Positions 8,596 to 16,849 of a DNA stretch of 64,000 bases are shown in pieces (the stretch's first letter is position 1; each line of letters starts with the position of its first letter). The translations under genes were made by a program, and so were the position numbers. The stretch is from Sabulitectum sp964386635. Lineage in GTDB: Bacteria; Fermentibacterota; Fermentibacteria; Fermentibacterales; JCC-6. The stretch spans positions 28,708 through 92,707 of the forward strand of contig CAYLRO010000007.1 in NCBI GenBank assembly GCA_964386635.1, read 5' to 3'. Below the pieces are notes generated by a model. That model did not search any database. It was not told where the DNA came from and saw nothing but the letters and a program-made list of their open reading frames with translations.

Positions 8596-10211
8596 AACAG
8601 GGCTCAGGGAGATTCATTCTGGGTATAGAGAGCCTTACAGGGCTTGTGGCAGGAGCTTCTGCACTTGTAGCACTTGTTGCAGCTCTTGTTCTCTGGCTGA
8701 TGATCTCAGATGCCCGGTCAGCAATGGAAGCGTCTGCGTATTCCAGAGCAGAACTCATTGCTTCCTCACTTGGTTCCAGACCATCCCAGATCAACCTTGA
8801 GAATATTGCCAGGCCATCCATACCCGGAGGAGGTGTGCGGGCTGTGGCGGTTGTTTCAGGAGACAGCCTCACAATCGCCTATCCGCCGGTCTCTTCCAAT
8901 GAGATCCACAGCGGTAACCATGTTACATACAGCTCTCAGGCAGGTTATACGGTTTATCTTCTCATGGAATTGCCGGCTGTTCTCGCAGGTGGACCTGTGG
9001 CAGTGGTTATTCTTTCTCTGTTTGCCGTTTTCCTTACTTTAGTGGCTGTACTGATGCCCAGATATCTCAGGAGAAGTGTTCTTGAGCCGCTGAGAAACAT
9101 TCTCGGCCAGGCAGACAGACTCAGCAAAGGCAGCGGAAGCTCAGCTCTTGCTGCTGATGATTCTTTCATGAGGCTGGTGGATCTTATAGCCCGACAGGAT
9201 GAACAGCTGAATGATATGCGTGAAAAGGCCATAAGAAGAGCTGAAACAGCTGAATCCAGATCAGGAGAAGTTCTTGAGGCAATGGGTTCTTCTGTTGTTG
9301 TGCTTGACAGTGAGAATTGCCCCACTTTGTGGAACATGCAGGCTGAATCCCTTATGAATCTTTCAGGAGAAGAGAGCGGTGCCCCTGAACTGCTGGCACC
9401 ATTCATCAGAAGAGGTGTAACGGAATGGGACAGTGAGGAAGCAGGAAGGAATTACAGATTCAAGGTTACACAGGGTAAAACTGACGAGCGTGTGGTTCTC
9501 ATAACAGATGTTACTGCTTCTCTGCAGCTTGAAAGAAGGCTTTCTGAAGAGAGTGCCCTGGCTGACCTTGGAGCGTTCTCCGGGGGAGTTGCACACGAGA
9601 TAGGAAATGCACTCTGTGCCCTTGAGGGCTTTATACAGCTTCTTGCCAGGGGAAGTGAGTCCCTGAGGACAAGGGAAATACTGGAGGAGGCATCCATGGA
9701 AGTTGATTCTGCCAGAAAGATAGTTAACTCTTTCAGGCAGATATCTACAGAAAGCAGTATAGAGAGTTCATTCCAGGTTGAAGAGGCATTTCAGACAATT
9801 GAAAATGCCTGTGAATCAAGAGCTGTAAGGTGCATTTCAGAGTCGGTAAAAAACCTTTACGGAATGCTTCCCGGTAATCCTGTTCTCTTGGGCAGGATAC
9901 TTGACAATTTATTGTCAAATGCACTTCGTTACTCACCCCCTGAAGAGGTTAGAGTCACTGCTGTTTTCAACAGGGAGGGATGCGGATTTATATTCACAGT
10001 GGAAGACAATGGTCCCGGCCTGCCGGAGAAAACGGAAATTGTTTTCAGACCGATGTATACAACAGAAGAGAAAACAGGTGGTATGGGACTGGGTCTGACA
10101 ATAGTAAGAAGGCTTGCAGGGGCTATGGGAGGATCTGTAACTGCCGGAAACAGGGCTGAAGGCGGAGCAGTGTTTACTGTTACCATTCCATGTATCGGAG
10201 AGGAACAATGA
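8592..10211 (+). CDS. NtrB-like membrane sensor histidine kinase
   Basis: A 539-residue sensor. Membrane helices at about residues 17-37 and 131-153 enclose a periplasmic sensor of about 90 residues. A HAMP-like linker and a short PAS-like domain (near 225-310) follow. The dimerisation helix has the phosphorylatable His335 in GGVAHEIGNAL. The ATPase domain has the N box NLLSNALRYS (from 439), G1 VEDNGPGLP and G2 GGMGLGLTIV. I chose TTG at 8592 because it overlaps the previous stop (TTGA) and lies 8 nt behind GGAGG at 8579-8583; an ATG at 8568 has no good site. Its partner is the NtrC-type regulator overlapping by 4 bp. Confidence 0.9.
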   Translation: MKQGSGRFILGIESLTGLVAGASALVALVAALVLWLMISDARSAMEASAYSRAELIASSLGSRPSQINLENIARPSIPGGGVRAVAVVSGDSLTIAYPPVSSNEIHSGNHVTYSSQAGYTVYLLMELPAVLAGGPVAVVILSLFAVFLTLVAVLMPRYLRRSVLEPLRNILGQADRLSKGSGSSALAADDSFMRLVDLIARQDEQLNDMREKAIRRAETAESRSGEVLEAMGSSVVVLDSENCPTLWNMQAESLMNLSGEESGAPELLAPFIRRGVTEWDSEEAGRNYRFKVTQGKTDERVVLITDVTASLQLERRLSEESALADLGAFSGGVAHEIGNALCALEGFIQLLARGSESLRTREILEEASMEVDSARKIVNSFRQISTESSIESSFQVEEAFQTIENACESRAVRCISESVKNLYGMLPGNPVLLGRILDNLLSNALRYSPPEEVRVTAVFNREGCGFIFTVEDNGPGLPEKTEIVFRPMYTTEEKTGGMGLGLTIVRRLAGAMGGSVTAGNRAEGGAVFTVTIPCIGEEQ

Positions 10212-11485
10212 GAAGCATACTCCTTGTTGAAGACAAACGGGGAATGCGGGTAATGTTGAAGACCGCTCTTTCCGAAGAAGGATGGGCTGTTACTGCTGTT
10301 GCAGACGGAGTATCGGCGCTGAAAGCCTTGAAGGCGGAGACCTTCCATGCAATTCTCACAGATGTCTGCCTGCCGGGGAAGTACAACGGACTGGATATAC
10401 TGAAAGAAGCTCCTCCCGGTATTCCTGTTCTGGTAATGACTGCATTCGGTACAATTGACATGGCTGTTGCGGCAATGAAGAACGGTGCACAGGATTTCAT
10501 CAGCAAACCCTTTGAGCTGGATGAACTTCTCGAGAAGCTGGGAGCGCTGTGCAGAGAGAGCGGCGACTGTATGCTGGGCATGTCGGAAACGTTTACTGAT
10601 ATAGTAGCAAGGGCTGAAAGAGCAGCAGGAAGTGGAATGAATGTTCTTATCCTTGGTGAGAGCGGTACTGGAAAGGAGCTTCTTGCAAGAAGGATTCACC
10701 GCACAAGCTCGAAAGCTGACGGACCGTTCATCCCGGTGAATTGTGCGGCAATTCCGGAGAATCTTATGGAAAGCGAGCTTTTCGGAGCTGAAAAGGGAGC
10801 TTACACCGGTTCCTCTGAAGCCAGACCGGGCAGATTCACCATGGCCGTGGGTGGTGTGATATTCCTTGATGAGATCGGTGACCTGGATCTGAGCCTCCAG
10901 GGGAAACTGCTCAGAGTGCTTGAATCCGGTACCTACCATTCAGTTGGGGGAAAAGAAGAGATCAGTACTGATGCCCTTGTTCTTTCCGCCAGCAACAGAG
11001 ATCTCATGAAATTGACCGACAATGGAAAATTCAGAGAGGATCTCTACTATCGAATTTCTGAATTCCCTGTGAAGCTGCCTCCCCTCAGGGAAAGAGGCGG
11101 TGACATAGATATTCTCGCGGAACATTTCCTGAAGATCTACGGAGGGCAGAGTTTTACCCCGGCTGCGATTTCATTAATCAGAGATTACCGCTGGCCAGGG
11201 AACATAAGAGAGATGAAAAGCGTTATCAGAAGAGCCTGTATCAATTCCGCTGACGGTTCAGTTTCTGCAGAATACCTGGAGATTGGTGATGATCGATCAG
11301 CTGCCGGAAGTTCTTTTCTGTCTCTGAAGGAGGAATCAGCAGCTGCAGCCAGGGTAAAGGAAAAACAGCTGATAACCGGTGCTCTTGAGAGAACCGGCGG
11401 AAACCGGACTCGAGCAGCTGAATCTCTGGGAGTTACATACCGAACACTTCTTACAAAAATAAAGGAACTGGGGCTGGCTGAATGA
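10208..11485 (+). CDS. NtrC-type sigma54-dependent response regulator
   Basis: A 425-residue regulator with three domains. The receiver has phosphoacceptor Asp52 (LTDVCLPGK) and the conserved Lys in SKPF. The AAA+ domain has Walker A GESGTGKE at 150-157 and Walker B GGVIFLDEIGDL. A C-terminal FIS-type helix-turn-helix follows (NRTRAAESLGVTYRTLL). The sigma54-contact loop reads GAYTGS at 197-202 instead of GAFTGA; F to Y is a known conservative variant, while the final Ser is less usual. I start it at ATG 10208, overlapping the kinase stop, rather than 18 bp upstream. It should activate sigma54 promoters in response to the upstream kinase; targets are unknown. Confidence 0.9.
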   Translation: MRSILLVEDKRGMRVMLKTALSEEGWAVTAVADGVSALKALKAETFHAILTDVCLPGKYNGLDILKEAPPGIPVLVMTAFGTIDMAVAAMKNGAQDFISKPFELDELLEKLGALCRESGDCMLGMSETFTDIVARAERAAGSGMNVLILGESGTGKELLARRIHRTSSKADGPFIPVNCAAIPENLMESELFGAEKGAYTGSSEARPGRFTMAVGGVIFLDEIGDLDLSLQGKLLRVLESGTYHSVGGKEEISTDALVLSASNRDLMKLTDNGKFREDLYYRISEFPVKLPPLRERGGDIDILAEHFLKIYGGQSFTPAAISLIRDYRWPGNIREMKSVIRRACINSADGSVSAEYLEIGDDRSAAGSSFLSLKEESAAAARVKEKQLITGALERTGGNRTRAAESLGVTYRTLLTKIKELGLAE

Positions 11486-12171
11486 CTGCCGGAAGAAAGG
11501 GAGTGGTGCTACTCAGTGGGGGACTGGACTCTGCTACAGTGCTTGCCATGGCTTCAAAGGAAGGTTTTGAGATAACTGCACTTTCATTCCGCTACGGTCA
11601 GAAACACAGTATTGAACTGGAAAAAGCCTCAAGAACTGCGGGATTATGGAATACTCATGAACACCTCATAATTGATCTGGACCCTGAACCTTTCAGAAAT
11701 TCTTCCCTTACATCAGCAGGAGAGGTTCCTCCAGGGCACAGTGGAAGAAGAGAAGAAAACGATATACCTTCAACATATGTCCCTGCAAGAAACACGGTGT
11801 TTCTGTCCTTTGCCCTTGGAATCGCCGAGAGCCGGAAAGCTGACCATATTTTCATAGGTGTCAACTCTCTGGATTACAGCGGTTATCCAGACTGCAGACC
11901 AGAGTATATCCTTGCATTTCAGAACCTGGCTGACCTGGCAACAAAACGATCAGTCCAGGGGAATCCACCTGTTATCCGTGCTCCCCTTCTGGAGCTGACA
12001 AAAGCAGAGATAATCAAACTCGGACTTACCATGGGTGTTGATTACTCACATACCATCAGCTGCTACAATCCTGACAGTTCAGGAAGAAGCTGCGGGGTTT
12101 GTGATTCCTGTCTCATCAGACTTGCAGGTTTCAGAGCGAACTCTGTTACGGACCCGGCTGCCTATGTCTGA
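11482..12171 (+). CDS. queC: 7-cyano-7-deazaguanine synthase QueC
   Basis: A 229-residue enzyme that converts 7-carboxy-7-deazaguanine to preQ0 with ATP and ammonia, in queuosine synthesis. The PP-loop VVLLSGGLDSATVLA lies at residues 9-23. The structural zinc site near the C-terminus is Cys-rich (SCGVCDSC, near 200). Length is normal for the family. It overlaps the response regulator by 4 bp (ATGA) and queE by 8 bp, so the queuosine genes form the tail of the upstream operon. No leader is left for a preQ1 riboswitch. Confidence 0.95.
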   Translation: MTAGRKGVVLLSGGLDSATVLAMASKEGFEITALSFRYGQKHSIELEKASRTAGLWNTHEHLIIDLDPEPFRNSSLTSAGEVPPGHSGRREENDIPSTYVPARNTVFLSFALGIAESRKADHIFIGVNSLDYSGYPDCRPEYILAFQNLADLATKRSVQGNPPVIRAPLLELTKAEIIKLGLTMGVDYSHTISCYNPDSSGRSCGVCDSCLIRLAGFRANSVTDPAAYV

Positions 12172-12772
12172 GCTTGAACGGTACAGGATAAGGGAGATGT
12201 ATTCCACCCTTCAGGGAGAGGGTTGCAATACCGGGGCTGCTGTGGTTCTCGTAAGGTTTGAAGGATGCAACCTTGACTGCAGTTTCTGCGATACGGATTT
12301 CACAGGTACAGAAGGTCCCGGAGGCGGTATCTGGAGCCAGGCGGAAAAGCTTGCTGATCAGGTTGAAGAACTGTGGCCCGGAGCACCGGAAAAACCCTCT
12401 GTTCTGTGCACTGGAGGTGAGCCGCTGCTTCAAATTGATACTGCTTTGATCAGGGAGTTCCGAGGGAGAAACTTCAGAATACTTCTGGAAACGAACGGTA
12501 CCATTCCGGTGCCGTCAGGAATTGACTGGATATGCGTCAGCCCGAAAACAGACACCGCCGTGGTTAGAAAAGGCAACGAGGTTAAGATTGTCTGGCCGGT
12601 GAAAGAAGTTGATCCCGACCTCTGGGTCAACATGGAATTTGAACATTTCTGGCTTCAACCGCTGTTCAATCACCGGTACAATGAAAACCTTTCTGTATGT
12701 ATTGAAAAGTGCATGCAGGATCCCCGGTGGAGACTGAGCCTGCAGACACACAGGTACACCGGAATGCCATAG
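12164..12772 (+). CDS. queE: 7-carboxy-7-deazaguanine synthase QueE
   Basis: A 202-residue radical SAM enzyme that contracts 6-carboxytetrahydropterin to 7-carboxy-7-deazaguanine. It has the substrate-binding start REMYSTLQGEG, the [4Fe-4S]/SAM cysteine motif C-x3-C-x2-C in GCNLDCSFCDTDF, and the SAM-binding glycine stretch VLCTGGEPLLQ. The start is ATG at 12164 inside the end of queC; an open frame continues upstream but has no homologous sequence. QueC and QueD products flank it in the pathway and in the gene order. Confidence 0.94.
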   Translation: MSELERYRIREMYSTLQGEGCNTGAAVVLVRFEGCNLDCSFCDTDFTGTEGPGGGIWSQAEKLADQVEELWPGAPEKPSVLCTGGEPLLQIDTALIREFRGRNFRILLETNGTIPVPSGIDWICVSPKTDTAVVRKGNEVKIVWPVKEVDPDLWVNMEFEHFWLQPLFNHRYNENLSVCIEKCMQDPRWRLSLQTHRYTGMP

Positions 12773-12782
12773 GAGAAGGATA

Positions 12783-13136
12783 ATGGAGATATACAGGGAG
12801 TTTACATTTGATGCGGCTCACAGGCTTGACCAGCTTCCGGAAAGCCACAAATGCAGAGCGCTTCACGGACACACATTCACCGTTCGCGTGTTTCTGGAAG
12901 GTCCGGTGGACACCACCACCGGATGGGTTAAGGATTACGGAGAGATTAAGAGTATTTGTGCCCCTCTTATTCACATCCTGGATCACAGCTGCCTGAATGA
13001 CATCAGTGATCTCGGTCATCCCACCAGTGAGAATCTTGCTGTCTGGCTCTGGAACAGGATAAAACCCCTTATTGCAGAGCTCTCAATGATAGAGGTGAAG
13101 GAAACACCTGGAACCGGCTGCAGGTTCACCGGATGA
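12783..13136 (+). CDS. queD: 6-carboxy-5,6,7,8-tetrahydropterin synthase QueD
   Basis: A 117-residue T-fold enzyme turning dihydroneopterin triphosphate into 6-carboxytetrahydropterin. Zinc ligands are visible as His in FDAAHRL and the HGH pair in CRALHGHTF; the same segment holds the catalytic Cys. The conserved glutamate near the C-terminus is in EVKETPGTG. It starts at ATG 12783 behind AGGAGAAGG, 10 bp after queE, and overlaps folE2 by 4 bp. Confidence 0.95.
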   Translation: MEIYREFTFDAAHRLDQLPESHKCRALHGHTFTVRVFLEGPVDTTTGWVKDYGEIKSICAPLIHILDHSCLNDISDLGHPTSENLAVWLWNRIKPLIAELSMIEVKETPGTGCRFTG

Positions 13137-13930
13137 AAGATGTTCAGAACGCTCCTGATTACAGAAACATTCCCCTTGATGAAGCAGGAATTTCCTCTCT
13201 GAGCTATCCTGTGACAATTCTGGACAGAGAGAACAGGGAACAGTCAACAGTTGCAGAGATCAGTATGTCCGTTGACCTTCCAAGGTACTTCAAAGGCACT
13301 CACATGAGCAGGTTCATCGAGGTTCTTACTGCAAGCGGCTGCTCATTCACTGGTGGAACCATACCGGTGATACTGAAGAACCTGAAGGAATCCCTGTCTG
13401 CAGAATCAGCCACAATACGAGTTGAGTTTCCATACTTCATTCAGAGGGAAGCACCTGTTTCCGGAGCAAGAGCAAAGATGAGCTACAGATGTGTTTTCAC
13501 AGGCGAATCGAAGCCGGAAGGTGATGACTTTACCCTTACTGTAACTGTTCCAGTAAGCACACTCTGCCCGTGCAGCAAAGAGATCAGTGCAGTGGGAGCC
13601 CATAACCAGCGCGGTTTCATTACCATTGAAGTGCGAACACTGAAGATGGAAGACGGATCGTTCAGCATGTTGTGGATTGAGGAACTTGTTGAGCTGGCAG
13701 AAAGGTCTGCATCTTCACCTCTTTACACCATTCTGAAACGCTCAGATGAAAAGTTCGTAACCGAGCAGGCTTATGAAAATCCAGTTTTTGTTGAGGATAT
13801 GGTTCGTAACGCTTCCCGTGAACTGATGGAGGATCCAAGAGTAAGAAGCTTCACTGTAAAAGCCGAGAACCATGAGTCTATTCACAACCACAACGCTTAC
13901 GCAGTAATGAATTGGAAGAGAAAAATCTAA
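13133..13930 (+). CDS. folE2: GTP cyclohydrolase IB (FolE2)
   Basis: A 265-residue type IB GTP cyclohydrolase, structurally unrelated in sequence to FolE and not strictly zinc dependent. It supplies dihydroneopterin triphosphate to QueD. The conserved active-site cysteine is in STLCPCSKEIS near residue 145, followed by GAHNQRG. The C-terminal HNHNAYA motif is also typical. The start ATG overlaps queD (ATGA). Its stop overlaps the stop of queF on the other strand by 4 bp, with no room for a terminator. Confidence 0.94.
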   Translation: MKDVQNAPDYRNIPLDEAGISSLSYPVTILDRENREQSTVAEISMSVDLPRYFKGTHMSRFIEVLTASGCSFTGGTIPVILKNLKESLSAESATIRVEFPYFIQREAPVSGARAKMSYRCVFTGESKPEGDDFTLTVTVPVSTLCPCSKEISAVGAHNQRGFITIEVRTLKMEDGSFSMLWIEELVELAERSASSPLYTILKRSDEKFVTEQAYENPVFVEDMVRNASRELMEDPRVRSFTVKAENHESIHNHNAYAVMNWKRKI

Positions 13931-14322
13931 GAATTTTTGCTGTGTTCCGCGTCAACAGAGATGGATACGCCTCCACGAATTCCAAAATCAGCTACAACTC
14001 TGCACCATCTGGGATCAAGTGCTTCCACAAGGTCGGATAGTATAACATTGGCAGCATGTTCATGGAAAATTCCTCTATTCCTGAATGACTGGAAGTAGAG
14101 TTTCAGTGACTTCGATTCAACAATTCTCTGGTCTGGAATGTAAATAACTGTGATCTCAGCAAAGTCCGGCTGTCCTGTTTTAGGGCAGACGCATGTGAAC
14201 TCTGAGGTTGTCAGAGTAACAGTGTAATCCCTTTCAGGGTTGCGGTTGGGAAAACTTTCAAGCCCCTTGAAAGTGTTGTCACCACCGAGAAGAGAAAGGG
14301 TTTTCATGTCATCATCTGTCAT
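13927..14322 (-). CDS. queF: NADPH-dependent preQ0 reductase QueF
   Basis: A 131-residue short (YkvM-type) QueF, which reduces the nitrile preQ0 to preQ1. The catalytic cysteine lies in FTCVCPKTGQPDFA near residue 48, and the FHEHAAN segment near 92 carries the conserved His-Glu pair. It completes the GTP to preQ1 route started on the opposite strand, yet it is transcribed with gatE and a hybrid kinase, and overlaps that kinase's stop by 11 bp. At 131 residues it is a little shorter than the Bacillus enzyme. Confidence 0.94.
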   Translation of the reverse strand: MTDDDMKTLSLLGGDNTFKGLESFPNRNPERDYTVTLTTSEFTCVCPKTGQPDFAEITVIYIPDQRIVESKSLKLYFQSFRNRGIFHEHAANVILSDLVEALDPRWCRVVADFGIRGGVSISVDAEHSKNS

Positions 14323-16834
14323 TGCTTCTCTCCTTGCTTCCGGTAAACTTCATGATTGTTGAAATGAGTTCTTTGACAGCGTAGGGTTTGTTTATGATAT
14401 CGTACTCACCGCTGAGACCTGTCATCTTGCGTCCGGCATAACCTGTGGTGAAAACAACTGGAACCGTTTCGTCGAACTTTCTTATTTCCCTGCAGGCGTC
14501 AGGTCCGTTCATTTCAGGCATGACAACATCGAAAACCAGCAGATCGATCTCTGCCTGATTCTTCCTGTAGACCTCTATTGCCTCTCTTCCGTTCTTAGCC
14601 CTGAGGACCCTGGCCCCTGAAGCCTCCAGTCCCTCAACTGTCAGGTCCATCACCTGTGGATCGTCTTCAGCCACAAGTACTGTAAGGGAAGCTATTGAAT
14701 GGTTCTCATCACCTGGATCTTCTTCAGAACCAGTATCTGAAGGTTCTTCCAGGGAGACAGGGAAGAAGAGGGTAACCTGAAATCCTCCTTCCGGAATGTT
14801 GCATACATCTACAGATCCCGAGTGAGCTTCCATGATCCCCAGCACTGTGGAAAGCCCTAACCCGGTGCCTTTGTTCACCTGTTTTGTTGTATAGAAAGGC
14901 TCAAAAATAGATCTGTGACGGTTTTCAGGTATTCCAGGGCCGGTATCGGAAACTGAAAGCAGGATATATTTTCCCGGGATCAGTGAACCGGTTGTTGTTT
15001 TTTCAGGATCAATGTAATCTGCCGCGTTTAGAGAAATGCTGATGGAACCTCCACCGTGCATGGCATCTCTGGAGTTAATACAGAGATTCATAAGAACCTG
15101 TTCTATCTGCCCTCTGTCGCCGTATACCGGTGGCAGATCCGGCTTCAGATCAGAATTGATGGATATATTTTCCTCGATAATCCTTCGAAGCAGTTTTAGA
15201 AATTCCTCGATGATCTCTGTGAGTTTAACCGGCTGAAGCCGTGGGGTTTTATCTTTGCTGAAAAGAAGAAGCTGTCTGACCAGATCTCTGCCCTTCTGTG
15301 ATGCTTTGAGAATCGGCTCAGCCAGTTCTCCGGGGATTGGACCGCAGCCTTCAGTTTTCTTGAACATCTCTGCATATCCCATGATCACATGAAGAAGATT
15401 ATTGAAATCATGAGCAATTCCTCCAGCGAGACGGCCGATCGTTTCCACTTTCTGAGACTGAAGATCTTCAATCTTCTTCGCCATCAGTTCCTGTTCCTTC
15501 TCCTTCATTTCTGTGGTTTCGTAGATAATGCCTGTTATCTCCACCGGCAGACCTGTATGGTCAAGGTGGGTTATCCTGGCGCCGGTATTGAACCATCTGA
15601 TCCTGGAATCGTTGCCTTTCAGGCTCATCTCACCGAAAATATTGTCCGTTTTCCCTGAAAGAATTCTTCTGAAATCATCTCTCATTTTTTCAGACATGGC
15701 GAATCTCAGAAGCCAGTGAGAGAAAAGAGGGGGATCTTCCACAGGGGTGTAGTGCAGCAGGTCATAGAGATCACTATCAGCAAGAAGTCTGTCTTCTCGC
15801 AGTTCAGTTTTCCACAAAACCGCTCCGGAAGAATCCAGGGCAAGCTGGAGCTGATCCACTCTTCTTTCAAGAGTTTTCTGAGTACGCACAAGCTCAGATA
15901 TGTCTACCAGGACAATGAGAATTGAATCTCTGCCCCGGTAAATCAGTTTTCTGGCGTGAACAAGAAATGTAAAAGCAGGTTTTCCCGGAACAGCAATGTC
16001 AATGGGCACAGCATCTGAAGTAGCCCCCTTTTCAATTTTTTCGAAGAAGTTTTTAATGGGTTCCAGGTATTTGTGCTGAACAATTTTCATCAGCTCATTG
16101 TTAGCAGGATCAAAATAAGAATAACCGAATTTCGCAAGGAGTGAGTTATTGACGAAAACGATCTTTTCCTGCTGAATTACTGTGATCCCTACATTCTCAT
16201 CCAGGGAGATTTCCTCGAACAGGGCATTGATCTCACTGAGCTTTTCAAGAAGTTCCAGGTGTGCAGCTTCTCTGTTCCTGATTAAGAATATGGCCATAAT
16301 ACTTATTACAGAAGCTACTGTAAGGGGGATAAAGATTTCTTCCAGAACAGTGAAAGCAATTCCACCAGGGAGGATGAGTATCCAGAGATAGTAGATCAGT
16401 GCTGAACCGAAACCGGTTATCAGCTGAAATACCAGCCCTCCATTGCCGGGAAGCTTTCTCTCCACATGACGGAGCAGAAGCCCGAACAGAAATGCCGTGA
16501 TGATAATTCCTGCACCTGCAAAGACCCCGGCACCTCCCAGAACAATTCTGTACAGGAGGAGAGGAAATGCGGCAATTGCTCCGGCGACAGTTCCGCCGGT
16601 AAGTACTGCAGTGACAAGAACAGGAGCACGCATGTCGATAAGAACGCCTGGAAATACTTCCACGCTGAACACCAGTGCAATCATACCGCAGATAGCGTAC
16701 GCTGTTCCCTGAATCAGGTTACTTTTCAGCTTTCCCTGAACAAGTTTCCACCTGGAGAACCTTGTGAGAAAAAGAAAAGCCACAACAAAAATAGTCGAGT
16801 TCTGTATCAGAGCTTTCAGTACATCGGTAAGCAA
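14312..16834 (-). CDS. Hybrid sensor histidine kinase/response regulator
   Basis: An 840-residue protein. Residues 1-190 form a set of about six helices resembling the 5TM-LYT sensor module, two PAS-type domains follow (about 200-310 and 330-450), then the HisKA helix with GGIAHDFNNLLHV near 468. The ATPase domain has NLCINSRDAM, VSDTGPGIP and GTGLGLSTVLGI. A C-terminal receiver has the acidic pair AEDD and phosphoacceptor Asp in LLVFDVVMPEMNG, plus Lys in NKPYA. The start is TTG at 16834, 15 bp behind the gatE stop. It has no output domain, so it may relay phosphate to another protein. Signal unknown. Confidence 0.88.
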   Translation of the reverse strand: MLTDVLKALIQNSTIFVVAFLFLTRFSRWKLVQGKLKSNLIQGTAYAICGMIALVFSVEVFPGVLIDMRAPVLVTAVLTGGTVAGAIAAFPLLLYRIVLGGAGVFAGAGIIITAFLFGLLLRHVERKLPGNGGLVFQLITGFGSALIYYLWILILPGGIAFTVLEEIFIPLTVASVISIMAIFLIRNREAAHLELLEKLSEINALFEEISLDENVGITVIQQEKIVFVNNSLLAKFGYSYFDPANNELMKIVQHKYLEPIKNFFEKIEKGATSDAVPIDIAVPGKPAFTFLVHARKLIYRGRDSILIVLVDISELVRTQKTLERRVDQLQLALDSSGAVLWKTELREDRLLADSDLYDLLHYTPVEDPPLFSHWLLRFAMSEKMRDDFRRILSGKTDNIFGEMSLKGNDSRIRWFNTGARITHLDHTGLPVEITGIIYETTEMKEKEQELMAKKIEDLQSQKVETIGRLAGGIAHDFNNLLHVIMGYAEMFKKTEGCGPIPGELAEPILKASQKGRDLVRQLLLFSKDKTPRLQPVKLTEIIEEFLKLLRRIIEENISINSDLKPDLPPVYGDRGQIEQVLMNLCINSRDAMHGGGSISISLNAADYIDPEKTTTGSLIPGKYILLSVSDTGPGIPENRHRSIFEPFYTTKQVNKGTGLGLSTVLGIMEAHSGSVDVCNIPEGGFQVTLFFPVSLEEPSDTGSEEDPGDENHSIASLTVLVAEDDPQVMDLTVEGLEASGARVLRAKNGREAIEVYRKNQAEIDLLVFDVVMPEMNGPDACREIRKFDETVPVVFTTGYAGRKMTGLSGEYDIINKPYAVKELISTIMKFTGSKERSNDR

Positions 16835-16849
16835 AAATGGTCTCGTTTC

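Noticed and set aside
9929..10939. A 336-codon minus-strand open frame opposite the two-component genes
   Set aside because: Both sense genes have clear domains through the whole stretch; the antisense protein has no recognisable motif.
11440..11485. Possible preQ1 riboswitch upstream of queC
   Set aside because: queC overlaps the preceding gene by 4 bp, so there is no leader, and no preQ1 aptamer pattern is seen.
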